From Maridesulfovibrio sp050916235 (GTDB lineage: Bacteria; Desulfobacterota; Desulfovibrionia; Desulfovibrionales; Desulfovibrionaceae): a stretch of 64,000 bases of DNA. The position numbers were made by a program, and so were the translations under genes. The stretch is taken from the NCBI RefSeq assembly GCF_050916235.1, contig NZ_CP104854.1:2294001-2358000 (forward strand), given 5' to 3'. Below are positions 40,444-49,352 of the stretch, one piece after another (the first letter of the stretch is position 1; the number at the start of each line of letters is the position of its first letter). The notes under the pieces were generated by a model. That model did no database searches. It worked only from the letters and a program-made list of their open reading frames with translations, and was not told the DNA's origin.

Positions 40444-41000
40444 TTCCAAAGAACATTCAGAAATAGTCTGCCAAAGCAGTAGTTTAATTTTGCACTGGCT
40501 TTTGTCTTGTCGGTCCATATTAACATATGGAATTTATTGACAGCCAATTTCTGAAGCAGTGTAGTGTAGTGCAAATTTGTAAAACATCTTTCTTTTGACG
40601 TAATATAATTTGATGGGTCAATCAATCGTTTTTGTAATAAAAATGACACAAAATACAGTGCGGTGAAAGTATCTGTATGTTTTGTAACATGTTTTACATA
40701 ACCTAAGCGTGACAGTTATGGTTGTTTTAGATGGATTACTGTCGGATTGCTTGCTGTTTTGAGAGGATGGCAAGTTTTTCATTAAGTCGGTTCTGTTGGT
40801 GATTGGTGCGGGAATATCTGATAGGATCACAATATGCGGTTGCCCGTACGGTTTGGCTTGTCTGGGTTGCAATTCCGTATTAGACAGTTTCCTGCAAATA
40901 CCGTAATAAGGAACCCCTTTCGCCTTTTTCAGAGGCATACATCTAAATAGTTGAGATAACCTAAGCCGACGGCCGGGAAAGGCCGCCGACATTTTTTAAT
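40444..41000. other. long intergenic region upstream of lepA
   Basis: A 557-base A+T-rich stretch with no convincing gene on either strand. The 11-mer ATAACCTAAGC occurs twice (near 40696 and near 40956). A short stem CGGCC/GGCCG (40970-40985) followed by ATTTTTT lies directly before the lepA ATG, where no ribosome binding site is visible. The lepA promoter should be in this region, but I cannot place it. Confidence 0.45.
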
Positions 41001-42806
41001 ATGGCAAAACTAGAAAAAATAAGAAATTTCAGCATCATTGCGCACATCGACCACGGCAAGTCCACTCTTGCTGACCGTATTCTTGAACTTACCGGGCTTG
41101 TTTCCGAGCGCGAGAAAAAGGATCAGTATCTGGACAAGATGGAACTTGAGCAGGAGCGTGGTATCACCATCAAGGCCCAGACTGTACGCATTCCGTACAA
41201 GGCCAAGGATGGCAGGGAATACATCCTGAACCTCATCGATACTCCGGGTCACGTTGACTTCAGCTATGAGGTTTCGCGCAGTCTGGCCGCGTCCGAAGGA
41301 GCTCTGCTGGTGGTGGACTCCACTCAGGGTGTCGAGGCACAGACTCTGGCCAACGTATTTCTCGCTCTTGACCACGATCTTGAAATCGTGCCGGTGCTCA
41401 ACAAGGTTGATCTGCCCAGTGCCGACTGTGAGCGCGTTGCGCAGGAGATCGAAGAGGTCATCGGTCTGGAGTGCGCCGACCCACTGATGATCAGCGCCAA
41501 GACAGGGCTTAATGTCGATCAGGTTCTCGAATCTATCGTAAAGGACCTGCCGCCGCCGGATGGCGATCCCGAAGCGCCGCTCAAGGCCCTCATCTTTGAC
41601 TCCTGGTACGATTCATATCAGGGCGTCGTGGTTCTGTTCCGTATTCTGGACGGAACCATCAGGAAAGGCGACAGGATTCAGATCTATTCTACAAAGCGCA
41701 CTTTCGACGTGACCACGCTTGGTGTATACACCCCCGAGCCTCAGAAGGTTAATTCCCTCGGCGCCGGTGAAGTAGGGTTCCTCTGCGCCAGCATGAAAGA
41801 GCTCAACGACGCACCTGTAGGTGATACTGTTACCCTGGCAGCCAACCCGGTTTCAGATCCTTTCCCCGGATTTCAGGAAGTGAAGCCCATGGTTTTCTGC
41901 GGTCTTTACCCCATTGAGCCCGCGGAATACGAGCCGCTCAAAATCGCACTGGAAAAACTCCAACTGAACGATACAGCCTTTTCTTTTGAGCCTGAAACCT
42001 CAACCGCGCTCGGATTCGGCTTCCGTTGCGGTTTCCTCGGGCTGCTGCACATGGAGATCGTTCAGGAGCGTCTCGAAAGGGAGTTTCAGGCCAAGCTGAT
42101 TGCCACTGCGCCCTCTGTTGTCTATCAGGCCAAGTTGAATAACGGGAATGTCCTTGAGATTGACAACCCCAGCAAGATGCCGGACGCCGGAGACCTTGAG
42201 TCGCTGGCTGAACCTTACTGCCGCCTTGAAATTCACGTGCCAAACGATTACGTTGGTGCGGTTCTGAAGCTTTGTGAGGAAAAACGCGGCATTCAGAAGG
42301 ACATGCGTTACCTGACTTCCTCAAGGGTTATCATTACCTATGAGGTGCCTTTCGCTGAAATCATGTACGATTTCTTCGACAAGCTGAAATCCCACACCAA
42401 GGGTTACGCGTCCCTTGATTATGAAATTATTGATTACCGCGAGTCCAACCTGGTCAAGCTGGATATCCTGATCAATACCGAGCCGGTGGATGCTTTTTCC
42501 GCCATTGTCCATAAGGATTCGGCCTATCCTTTCGGTAGGTCGCTGGCTCTCAAACTTAAGAGAGCCATCCCGCGCCAGATGTTTGAAATCGTCATCCAGG
42601 CCGCCATCGGCCGCAAGATCATCGCCAAGGAAAGGGTTGCCCCGTTCCGCAAGAACGTTACTGCCAAATGTTACGGCGGCGATATTACCCGTAAGCGCAA
42701 GCTTCTGGAAAAGCAGAAGGAAGGTAAGAAGCGCATGAAGAAAATGGGTAACGTGGAGATTCCGCAGGAAGCTTTCATGGCGGTTTTAAAAGCTGGCGAA
42801 GATTAA
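41001..42806 (+). CDS. lepA: elongation factor 4 (LepA)
   Basis: Ribosome-associated GTPase of 601 residues that back-translocates or remodels stalled ribosomes. The G domain shows IAHIDHGKSTL (G1), DTPGHVDF (G3) and NKVDLP (G4). Domain II, the EF-G-like domains and the LepA-specific C-terminal domain (KRKLLEKQKEGKKRMKKMG) follow, and the length is standard. There is no clear Shine-Dalgarno sequence before ATG. The signal peptidase gene lepB follows after 53 bases, the usual lepA-lepB pair. Confidence 0.97.
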   Translation: MAKLEKIRNFSIIAHIDHGKSTLADRILELTGLVSEREKKDQYLDKMELEQERGITIKAQTVRIPYKAKDGREYILNLIDTPGHVDFSYEVSRSLAASEGALLVVDSTQGVEAQTLANVFLALDHDLEIVPVLNKVDLPSADCERVAQEIEEVIGLECADPLMISAKTGLNVDQVLESIVKDLPPPDGDPEAPLKALIFDSWYDSYQGVVVLFRILDGTIRKGDRIQIYSTKRTFDVTTLGVYTPEPQKVNSLGAGEVGFLCASMKELNDAPVGDTVTLAANPVSDPFPGFQEVKPMVFCGLYPIEPAEYEPLKIALEKLQLNDTAFSFEPETSTALGFGFRCGFLGLLHMEIVQERLEREFQAKLIATAPSVVYQAKLNNGNVLEIDNPSKMPDAGDLESLAEPYCRLEIHVPNDYVGAVLKLCEEKRGIQKDMRYLTSSRVIITYEVPFAEIMYDFFDKLKSHTKGYASLDYEIIDYRESNLVKLDILINTEPVDAFSAIVHKDSAYPFGRSLALKLKRAIPRQMFEIVIQAAIGRKIIAKERVAPFRKNVTAKCYGGDITRKRKLLEKQKEGKKRMKKMGNVEIPQEAFMAVLKAGED

Positions 42807-42859
42807 ATAAAAATGCTACTCCCAGCGAAAATTACGCAGGTGGAGATAAGGACATTATT

Positions 42860-43462
42860 ATGAATCCCAGATGGCAGAGTACTGTCAAAGAATACATCGA
42901 AGCGTTGTTTATCGCGCTTTTGCTGGCCCTGGTAATCAGGACTTTCATTGTACAGGCCTTTAAAATCCCTTCCGGTTCCATGCTGCAGACGCTGCAGATC
43001 GGGGATCATCTGCTGGTGAGCAAGTTTTCCTACGGGGTGAAGATTCCTTTCACTGGAAAGGTTATCGTTCCCGTCGGTGATCCGGAGTACAAGGACATCA
43101 TCGTTTTCAAGTATCCAGGTGATCCCAGCAAGGATTACATCAAAAGGGTCATCGGTGTGCCCGGAGATACCGTTGAGATCAAGAACAAGAAGGTTTTCGT
43201 GAATGGCAGGGAGCTCGTCGAGCCCTACGTTCAGTATACTGACAATGCCCACGTTTCAACCCTGCGCGACAATATGCCCGCGCGCACAATTCCCGAAGGC
43301 GAATACTTCGTCATGGGGGACAACCGCGACGGATCCAATGATTCCCGGTTCTGGGGCAACGTGCCCCGCGAGAATATCTTAGGAAAGGCGTGGATAATCT
43401 ATTGGTCCTGGGGTGGTCCCAAGACCGTACGCTGGGAGCGCATTGGAGACTTCATCCATTAG
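42860..43462 (+). CDS. lepB: signal peptidase I (LepB)
   Basis: Membrane serine protease of 200 residues that removes signal peptides from exported proteins. An N-terminal membrane helix lies at about 14-34. The catalytic Ser is in FKIPSGSMLQTL, and the general-base Lys is in YIKRVIGVPGD. Box E (MGDNRDGSNDSRFWG) is also present. AAGGA precedes ATG by eight bases. It follows lepA in the same operon and is closed by a terminator. Confidence 0.96.
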   Translation: MNPRWQSTVKEYIEALFIALLLALVIRTFIVQAFKIPSGSMLQTLQIGDHLLVSKFSYGVKIPFTGKVIVPVGDPEYKDIIVFKYPGDPSKDYIKRVIGVPGDTVEIKNKKVFVNGRELVEPYVQYTDNAHVSTLRDNMPARTIPEGEYFVMGDNRDGSNDSRFWGNVPRENILGKAWIIYWSWGGPKTVRWERIGDFIH

Positions 43463-43490
43463 CTCGGCAGGTTGAAATCTGGTTATTAAG

Positions 43491-43532
43491 AAAGCCCCGG
43501 TACATTTGTGCCGGGGCTTTAGTTTTTTTTTC
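43491..43532 (+). terminator. intrinsic terminator after lepB
   Basis: AAAGCCCCGG and CCGGGGCTTT form a ten-base stem with a ten-base loop, followed by AG and a long T-run. It lies between lepB and the convergent glycosyltransferase gene. Confidence 0.92.
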
Positions 43533-43543
43533 GGGCTTTGAGA

Positions 43544-44530
43544 TTAAAATGAGCCGTCCAGAGTATCGATAATTGATCCGGGAGAAACCGCTTTGACCAG
43601 CCTGGTCAGGATTGATCGGTTGATGCGGTCTATCTCAATCCCGCTTTCAGCTGCAGTGATCAAAGCTTTGCGGATATCCGACTGCACCCTGGTGATGCGG
43701 GTTGAGTATTCACGATCAAGTGTGAAGGAAACAAGGTCGTCCACTGTGCTGGTAATATATTTACGTGTTGTGCGCAGATTTCTGAGCTTGAAATGGTACA
43801 TCATATTGTTGATTTGAAATAGCCCGCCATACTGCTTGTGGGATTGCTGTCTGATCGATTTGGAATACTGATATTTTTCAACTTCTCCGTATGAAAAATC
43901 GTCATGCGTGCCCCAGTCGAAGCAGTTTATATAGAGCCTTTTGCGGCCCATCAGGTCAATGCGGACACTGTAGTCCCCGTCTTCTGCCCCGTAAGAGCCG
44001 TAATCCTCGTTCCAGTATCCGGACTCTTTAAAAGAAAAATAATCCATCATGAAGATTCCACCGGGGTGGGATCCGTTGCGGTCAGCCCGGTCAAGCAGGT
44101 CATCGCCATACATGGTATGGATTTTTCTGTAGCTGTCGTGACCGAAAAAAATCGGATAGGATAGCACGCTGATGTCCTTGTGCTTTTCGCTCAGCGCGCA
44201 CATTTCCTTGAGCCATCCGTCTTTGGAAAAGAATATGTCATTGTCCAGCCGCAGGTAATATGGAGCGGTAAACTGTGACCATACGTGGTTGACGGCTACA
44301 GCCGGTCCCATGTTTTTGGTGAATCTGTAGGCGTAGTGGATCAATCCCTTATCGCGAAGTTCACAGAGAACATCCCATGTATCGTCAGTGCTGGCGTTGT
44401 CTACCACACACAGGGTGAAGTCACATCCGGCGTGTTTCCATATGGATTCAATTGTTCTGCGGGTGTGGCTGCTTCGGTTGTAAGCCGTTACGGCAATGCA
44501 TACTTCTCCGTTTGGAAGGAAACGCGACAT
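43544..44530 (-). CDS. family 2 glycosyltransferase
   Basis: A 328-residue GT-A enzyme. The nucleotide-sugar binding first strand reads VCIAVTAYNRSSHTRRTIESIW, followed by DNASTDDTW, and the metal-binding DxD equivalent is LRLDNDIFF. A C-terminal helical region ends with several long helices. GGGAG precedes ATG by six bases. It stands alone and probably modifies surface glycans or glycoproteins such as flagellin; the acceptor is unknown. Confidence 0.85.
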   Translation of the reverse strand: MSRFLPNGEVCIAVTAYNRSSHTRRTIESIWKHAGCDFTLCVVDNASTDDTWDVLCELRDKGLIHYAYRFTKNMGPAVAVNHVWSQFTAPYYLRLDNDIFFSKDGWLKEMCALSEKHKDISVLSYPIFFGHDSYRKIHTMYGDDLLDRADRNGSHPGGIFMMDYFSFKESGYWNEDYGSYGAEDGDYSVRIDLMGRKRLYINCFDWGTHDDFSYGEVEKYQYSKSIRQQSHKQYGGLFQINNMMYHFKLRNLRTTRKYITSTVDDLVSFTLDREYSTRITRVQSDIRKALITAAESGIEIDRINRSILTRLVKAVSPGSIIDTLDGSF

Positions 44531-44737
44531 GAAGGACTCCCTGAGAATATATCTGGTAGTTGCTGGATATAACTTAATTAAAATTAATATATCTTGATCC
44601 GGTGTTAGCGTTGATGAAAAAAAATGGCAAGATGAGTTCAGGGGATTGTTTGCGTTGATATTAAGTTGTCTCAGATTTTCCGTTAGTGCATAGTAATAGT
44701 ATTACGTGCACTGTTTTGAGAGCTGGCGAGGTGGAAG

Positions 44738-45157
44738 ATGGCAAGGATTGAATGGCATGACGGTCTGAAAATCGGGGTAGAGGAAATAGATAATCAGCAC
44801 AAGGAATTGATCAGAATCGTCAACGAGGTTCTCGATAAGAGTAAGAGCGGAAAGGAGGATGCTGCATTGGATGCGTTGTTTGGGCAGTTGCGGGAGTATG
44901 CTGTATACCATTTCAATTCCGAAGAGAAATACATGGAGCAGATTGAGTATCCGTACCTTGCTGAACAAAAGCGGGCTCATAAGGAGCTTAAGGGTAAGGT
45001 CAAGCAACTGCAGTCAGCGAGATTTCATAAGGAACACGTCAGCTGGGAAGAAGCAAAGGATCTGCTTGCACGCTGGTTGATAGAGCATCTTTTACATGAG
45101 GATTTTAAGATCGGGCAGTTCGTCAAATCCGGGGGTGGAAAGGGCTGGAAGGGGTAG
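44738..45157 (+). CDS. bacteriohemerythrin-like protein (one iron-ligand His replaced)
   Basis: A 139-residue four-helix protein of the hemerythrin family, which binds O2 at a di-iron centre. Expected ligands are present at His21, His58, Glu62, His81, His117 and Asp122. The first His of the family's HxxxH pair is Gln77 (LAEQKRAHKEL), so the site lacks one ligand. In anaerobes such proteins deliver or sense O2. GAGGTGG precedes ATG. The gene appears monocistronic. Confidence 0.85.
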   Translation: MARIEWHDGLKIGVEEIDNQHKELIRIVNEVLDKSKSGKEDAALDALFGQLREYAVYHFNSEEKYMEQIEYPYLAEQKRAHKELKGKVKQLQSARFHKEHVSWEEAKDLLARWLIEHLLHEDFKIGQFVKSGGGKGWKG

Positions 45158-45300
45158 TATTAAAGTTCTTTCGCAATGGCAGCCGGGCAGCCCTATTTAT
45201 ATGTACTCCGGCTCCTGTTTCCTTGCCATGACTCAAGAAACCCTATATCAGTTGTTCGTTTATTTCATTCATAAGTAATTCAAGGGTAAGCGGACTGATT

Positions 45301-46830
45301 ATGATTGCCAAGGTTTCCTGTGCTGCCCTCATGGGCATTGATGCATTTAAAGTTGATCTGGAAGTTGATCTCACCCGGCAGGGAATGCCGGCGTTTACCA
45401 TGGTAGGGCTGGCTGAGGGTGCGGTTAAGGAAAGCAAGGAACGCGTGTTTTCCGCACTCAAGAACAGCGGATTTCGTCTGCCGCCCTCACGTATTACTGT
45501 CAACCTTGCCCCGGCGGATATTCGCAAGGCCGGCTCCGCCTATGACCTGCCTTTGGCTGTGGCTCTGCTTGGGGCGGCTGGCATTATTGATTCGGCTGCT
45601 CTTGAAGGCTGGTATCTGGCTGGCGAATTGTCCCTTTCAGGCGGAGTCAAGCCGGTTCATGGGGTCCTTCCGTTAGCCATAGAGGCCAGACGCAAGGGAG
45701 CAAAGGGGCTCATTGTCTGCCCTGAGAATGTCAATGAAGCTGCCGTGGTCGAGGGACTGGATGTTTACGGGGTAGCAACTCTGGCCGAGCTGGTGTCGTT
45801 TCTTGTCGGTGACAGCTCGATAACTCCTTCAAGAGTTGATACATCAATGCTTTGGGAGGGCAGGCGGAATTTTTCCACGGATTTTGCTGAGGTGAAAGGT
45901 CAGGAACACGCCAAGCGGGCTATTGAGATCGGGGCTGCAGGCAACCACAATATTCTTTTCATTGGTCCTCCGGGAAGCGGTAAGACCATGCTGGCCCAGC
46001 GGATTCCCACAGTTCTGCCCCCGCTGCTTTTTGAAGAAGCGCTGGAAGTTACCAAGATTTACAGCGTATCCGGGCAGTTGGACCGGGACCGGTCGCTGGT
46101 GGTAACCCGTCCGTTTAGGGCTCCCCATCACACAATTTCAGACGCAGGGCTTATCGGCGGCGGGGCATACCCCAAACCCGGAGAGGTTTCCCTGGCACAC
46201 AGAGGCGTTCTTTTTCTTGATGAACTTCCCGAGTTCAAGAAGAACGTGCTTGAAGTGTTGCGGCAGCCTCTGGAAGGCGGCGAAGTGACCATTTCCCGTG
46301 CGGCGATGTCTCTTTCCTATCCTGCCGACTTCATGCTGGTAGCGGCCATGAATCCCTGTCCCTGCGGCTATTATACCGATGACCGCCATGTCTGCTCCTG
46401 TTCCCCTCAGGCGGTTGCCCGCTATTCTTCCCGTCTGTCCGGGCCGCTGCTGGACCGCATCGACCTGCAGATTGAAGTCCCGGCTGTTGACTACAAGGAC
46501 TTGCGGGAGTCCAAGGGGCTGGATTCAGCCACTATGCGGTCCAATATCGAACGGGTGCGCGATATTCAGGCTGAGAGGTACAAGGGAATGCCGATTCTAA
46601 CCAACAGCGAATTGTCCGGGTCCTCACTGGAAAAGTTCTGTCGCCTGACCGATTCCGAACATACCTTCCTTGAGCAGGCCGTTCACAGCCTTGGACTTTC
46701 CGCGCGGGCCTATACCAGAATTTTGCGTATTGCCCGGACCATTGCCGACCTTTCGGAATCAGCAAATATTCAGGTTCACCACCTTGCTGAGGCGATCAAT
46801 TACCGCAGCATGGACCGACAGGGAGTGTAA
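45301..46830 (+). CDS. comM: YifB/ComM-type AAA+ ATPase (Mg-chelatase-like)
   Basis: A 509-residue AAA+ protein of the ComM/YifB family, implicated in branch migration during natural transformation. An N-terminal Lon-protease-like fold (about 1-160) starts MIAKVSCAALMGIDAF. Walker A is GPPGSGKTML and the Mg-chelatase insert includes CPCGYYTDDRHVC. A C-terminal lid includes SLGLSARAYTRILRIARTIAD. The length is typical. GCGGA lies six bases before ATG. A membrane ferredoxin gene follows. Confidence 0.93.
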   Translation: MIAKVSCAALMGIDAFKVDLEVDLTRQGMPAFTMVGLAEGAVKESKERVFSALKNSGFRLPPSRITVNLAPADIRKAGSAYDLPLAVALLGAAGIIDSAALEGWYLAGELSLSGGVKPVHGVLPLAIEARRKGAKGLIVCPENVNEAAVVEGLDVYGVATLAELVSFLVGDSSITPSRVDTSMLWEGRRNFSTDFAEVKGQEHAKRAIEIGAAGNHNILFIGPPGSGKTMLAQRIPTVLPPLLFEEALEVTKIYSVSGQLDRDRSLVVTRPFRAPHHTISDAGLIGGGAYPKPGEVSLAHRGVLFLDELPEFKKNVLEVLRQPLEGGEVTISRAAMSLSYPADFMLVAAMNPCPCGYYTDDRHVCSCSPQAVARYSSRLSGPLLDRIDLQIEVPAVDYKDLRESKGLDSATMRSNIERVRDIQAERYKGMPILTNSELSGSSLEKFCRLTDSEHTFLEQAVHSLGLSARAYTRILRIARTIADLSESANIQVHHLAEAINYRSMDRQGV

Positions 46831-46866
46831 CTCTGGTTTTGTAACCTGATTGACGTTGTCTGTCGT

Positions 46867-47787
46867 GTGAACGATGTTATTGTTCCGAACATGAAATCAA
46901 GTAATTCTCGTGCCGTCGTGTCAAGCGTGCCCGGCTCAGCATTCCTGCCATCCGTTATCGGAGTAGTTGTGGGGCTTTCCCTTTATCTGTCCATCGGCTG
47001 GTGGGGATTTCTGTTGATATTTCCATATGTGGGCGGATGTGTTTCTCTTGGTGTCAGCGTCAGCCGACGTTTTGAGGGGAAGCGGAAGGATCTCGGACGG
47101 CGTCTGGCCATCCTTGCTGTGTCGCCGGTTTTCCTGATTTTTCTGGGGCTGATGCAGAGAGAGAATCTGCAGCTGGAAGAGACGGTTTTCTATTACGCAT
47201 TCTTTTTGAGCACCGGGGTATTTACCCGCGTACTTATCCACTATGCCGTGGCCAAAGTTGTCGGCCCCCTGATCTGGGGCCGCGGTTTTTGTGGGTGGGC
47301 CTGCTGGACTGCCGCGCTGCTGGAGTGGCTGCCGGTTCACGAAAACAGACCTGTGAGTTACCGGTGGACCCATATGCGCTGGCCGGCTTTGTTTTTATCG
47401 TTGGCGATTCCGATCCTTTGTCTTGCATCAGGTTATGACTACCGCTCACTGCACATTGATCCTGAACATGGCAAGAGTGGACAGCTTTTGTGGTTTATGG
47501 TCGGTAATGGAGTTTATTACGCCTGTGCTGTTTCCCTTGCATTTATCTTCAGGAAAAAGCGGGCCTTCTGCCGTATTCTATGTCTCATGAAGCCCGGGAC
47601 TTCGCTGGCAAGGATTAGAAAAAAGCCTACCGGAAGGGAGTGCGTGGGCTGCGGGCAGTGCAATGAAAACTGCCCCATGGATGTGGATGTTATGGCAGCG
47701 GTCATGCGCGGAGAGCCCGTGTCATCTACTGAGTGCATTCTCTGCGGGCAGTGTGCCAGTGTGTGCCCGGTAGGAGCGGTTGATTAG
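46867..47787 (+). CDS. membrane ferredoxin-like (NapH/CcoG-type) protein
   Basis: A 306-residue protein with about five or six hydrophobic helices (about 35-230) and a C-terminal pair of [4Fe-4S] sites (CVGCGQCNENCPMDV, then CILCGQCASVCPVGA). The membrane part carries GRGFCGWACWTAALLEWLP, resembling the NapH/CcoG C-G-W-x-C signature. It probably moves electrons to or from the quinone pool; the partner is unknown. The start is uncertain: GTG 46867 or ATG 46891, neither with a good ribosome site. Confidence 0.82.
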   Translation: MNDVIVPNMKSSNSRAVVSSVPGSAFLPSVIGVVVGLSLYLSIGWWGFLLIFPYVGGCVSLGVSVSRRFEGKRKDLGRRLAILAVSPVFLIFLGLMQRENLQLEETVFYYAFFLSTGVFTRVLIHYAVAKVVGPLIWGRGFCGWACWTAALLEWLPVHENRPVSYRWTHMRWPALFLSLAIPILCLASGYDYRSLHIDPEHGKSGQLLWFMVGNGVYYACAVSLAFIFRKKRAFCRILCLMKPGTSLARIRKKPTGRECVGCGQCNENCPMDVDVMAAVMRGEPVSSTECILCGQCASVCPVGAVD

Positions 47788-47842
47788 TTTGCGCAGGTGT
47801 AATATTACCTACCTAGTTGGTTGCTAGCAGAAGGGGGGGGAA

Positions 47843-48601
47843 ATGAAATCTGTTATGAACGCCGCAGTTGAGCAGCAGACTCTCTGGGATCAGGTTTTTA
47901 CGGAATCTGAGGCCTACTTTGGAGAGGGGCCCAGCCTGTTTGCTGAAAAAGCTCTTGCGCTTTTTCGGGAAAAGGGTGTGCGTTCAGTCCTTGAGCCCGG
48001 ATGCGGTCAGGGCAGGGACACCTTTCTTTTTGCCGAGGACGGCATCAGGGTTACGGCTCTGGATTATTCCCGTGCTGCCGTTGATGATATAAAAGACAGG
48101 GCCTGTTCCTGTGAGCTCACTCCTTACATTGATCCCCGTTGCTTTGATGTGCGACGGTGCATGCCTTTTGAAGATTCCAGTTTTGATGCCTGCTATTCGC
48201 ACATGCTTCTCTGCATGGAGCTGACCTTCTGCGAAATTTCCTGCCTGATCAGTGAAATGCACCGGGTTTTAAAGCCCGGAGGTCTGGCCGTTTATTCCGT
48301 GCGCAGTATTTTTGATCGACATTACCGGGCCGGCGAGCATCTAGGTGAGGATCTTTTCCAGATCGGGCAGTTTGCGGTCCATTTTTTCAGTGAGGAAAAG
48401 ATCAGAGGGCTGGCCAGCGGGTTCAGAATCCACAGTATAGAGCGTATGGAGGAAGGTGCATTGCCCCGCGATCTGTACTGCATTGTCATGGAAAAGACAT
48501 CCAACCGTTTTGGGCCGACTTTTGCCTCCATCGGAGCCCGGCATACCCCGCTTGGAAAGAACCGGGCATCAGCTCCGTCTGCGTGCCCCGGCGCAACGTG
48601 A
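47843..48601 (+). CDS. SAM-dependent methyltransferase (class I)
   Basis: A 252-residue Rossmann-fold methyltransferase. Motif I is VLEPGCGQGRDTFLFAEDG, followed by VTALDYSRAAVDDI and a later acidic loop FDACYSHMLLCMEL. The tail after about residue 225 is low in recognisable structure. A long G-rich site (AGAAGGGGGGGG) precedes ATG. Substrate unknown; the general type is sure, the specific reaction is not. Confidence 0.83.
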   Translation: MKSVMNAAVEQQTLWDQVFTESEAYFGEGPSLFAEKALALFREKGVRSVLEPGCGQGRDTFLFAEDGIRVTALDYSRAAVDDIKDRACSCELTPYIDPRCFDVRRCMPFEDSSFDACYSHMLLCMELTFCEISCLISEMHRVLKPGGLAVYSVRSIFDRHYRAGEHLGEDLFQIGQFAVHFFSEEKIRGLASGFRIHSIERMEEGALPRDLYCIVMEKTSNRFGPTFASIGARHTPLGKNRASAPSACPGAT

Positions 48602-48641
48602 TAGTTCTTCTCCTGCTTCAGGTGAAGCGGATATGAAATAG

Positions 48642-48676
48642 AAAAGCCTCCGGATGAATATCCGGAGGCTTTTTTG
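48642..48676. terminator. bidirectional intrinsic terminator after methyltransferase gene
   Basis: AAAAGCCTCCGGAT and ATCCGGAGGCTTTT form a perfect 14-base stem with a GAAT loop. A T-run follows on the plus strand, and the A-run before it serves the convergent gene that ends at 48707. Confidence 0.93.
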
Positions 48677-48706
48677 CTCTGGCACGCAGTGGGAATGCAG
48701 AAATCG

Positions 48707-49189
48707 TTACAGCAGTTCTTTCATGTTGGGCACTATGGCCGGGACTTCCTTTTTGTAGTCCATGTATTCCTTGCCGAAAACTTCTTCAAGTCTGGCTTCT
48801 TCTTCCGGGATGTACTGCAGGAATTTATAGTAGGCCACAAAGCTCATACCGAAAAGGAGCCATGCCTGCGATGCGATTGCACTGCCCGGAAAGATGAAAG
48901 ATATCCATGCAAAATACAATGGGTTTCTTACTATTGCAAAAGTCCCTGATTTCTCAAGACGTTCTTCAGCCACTGCTTTTTTCATGGCGGTCCCGGAAAT
49001 GAAAAGAAAGGCCAGTCCGAGGCCCAAAAGGATACCGCCGAGGATATTGAAAACGGCACTGGGCAGGAAGGTCATTAAGAAAATTCTGGGGAAGATAAGT
49101 GATATTACCAGAGCTGCCACGCCGAAGATTATGGTTGGTTTGAAAATTTTGGGGCCGACGCCGTACAGATCCATCTTCCTGTCTTCCAT
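48707..49189 (-). CDS. isoprenylcysteine carboxyl methyltransferase-family membrane protein
   Basis: A 160-residue integral membrane protein with three or four hydrophobic segments. The family signature is near the C-terminus: FAIVRNPLYFAWISFIFPG, then EEARLEEVFGKEYMDYKKEV, as in ICMT and phospholipid methyltransferase families. It probably methylates a lipid or small molecule using SAM at the membrane. GGGAGGA lies just before ATG. Function beyond the family level is unknown. Confidence 0.8.
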   Translation of the reverse strand: MEDRKMDLYGVGPKIFKPTIIFGVAALVISLIFPRIFLMTFLPSAVFNILGGILLGLGLAFLFISGTAMKKAVAEERLEKSGTFAIVRNPLYFAWISFIFPGSAIASQAWLLFGMSFVAYYKFLQYIPEEEARLEEVFGKEYMDYKKEVPAIVPNMKELL

Positions 49190-49352
49190 GTTTTCCTCCC
49201 GCTATTTATCCGGTTCAGTTCCAGTTGTTTCAGTCAGTTGCAGTTATGAATACTTGCATATCATTGAATACTATTCCTGATGCTGTCAACGAAAACCGTT
49301 TTGCGGGAAACTGCTCCTCCGAACCTTTTCATGGGCTTAATTCGGCCTGCGG

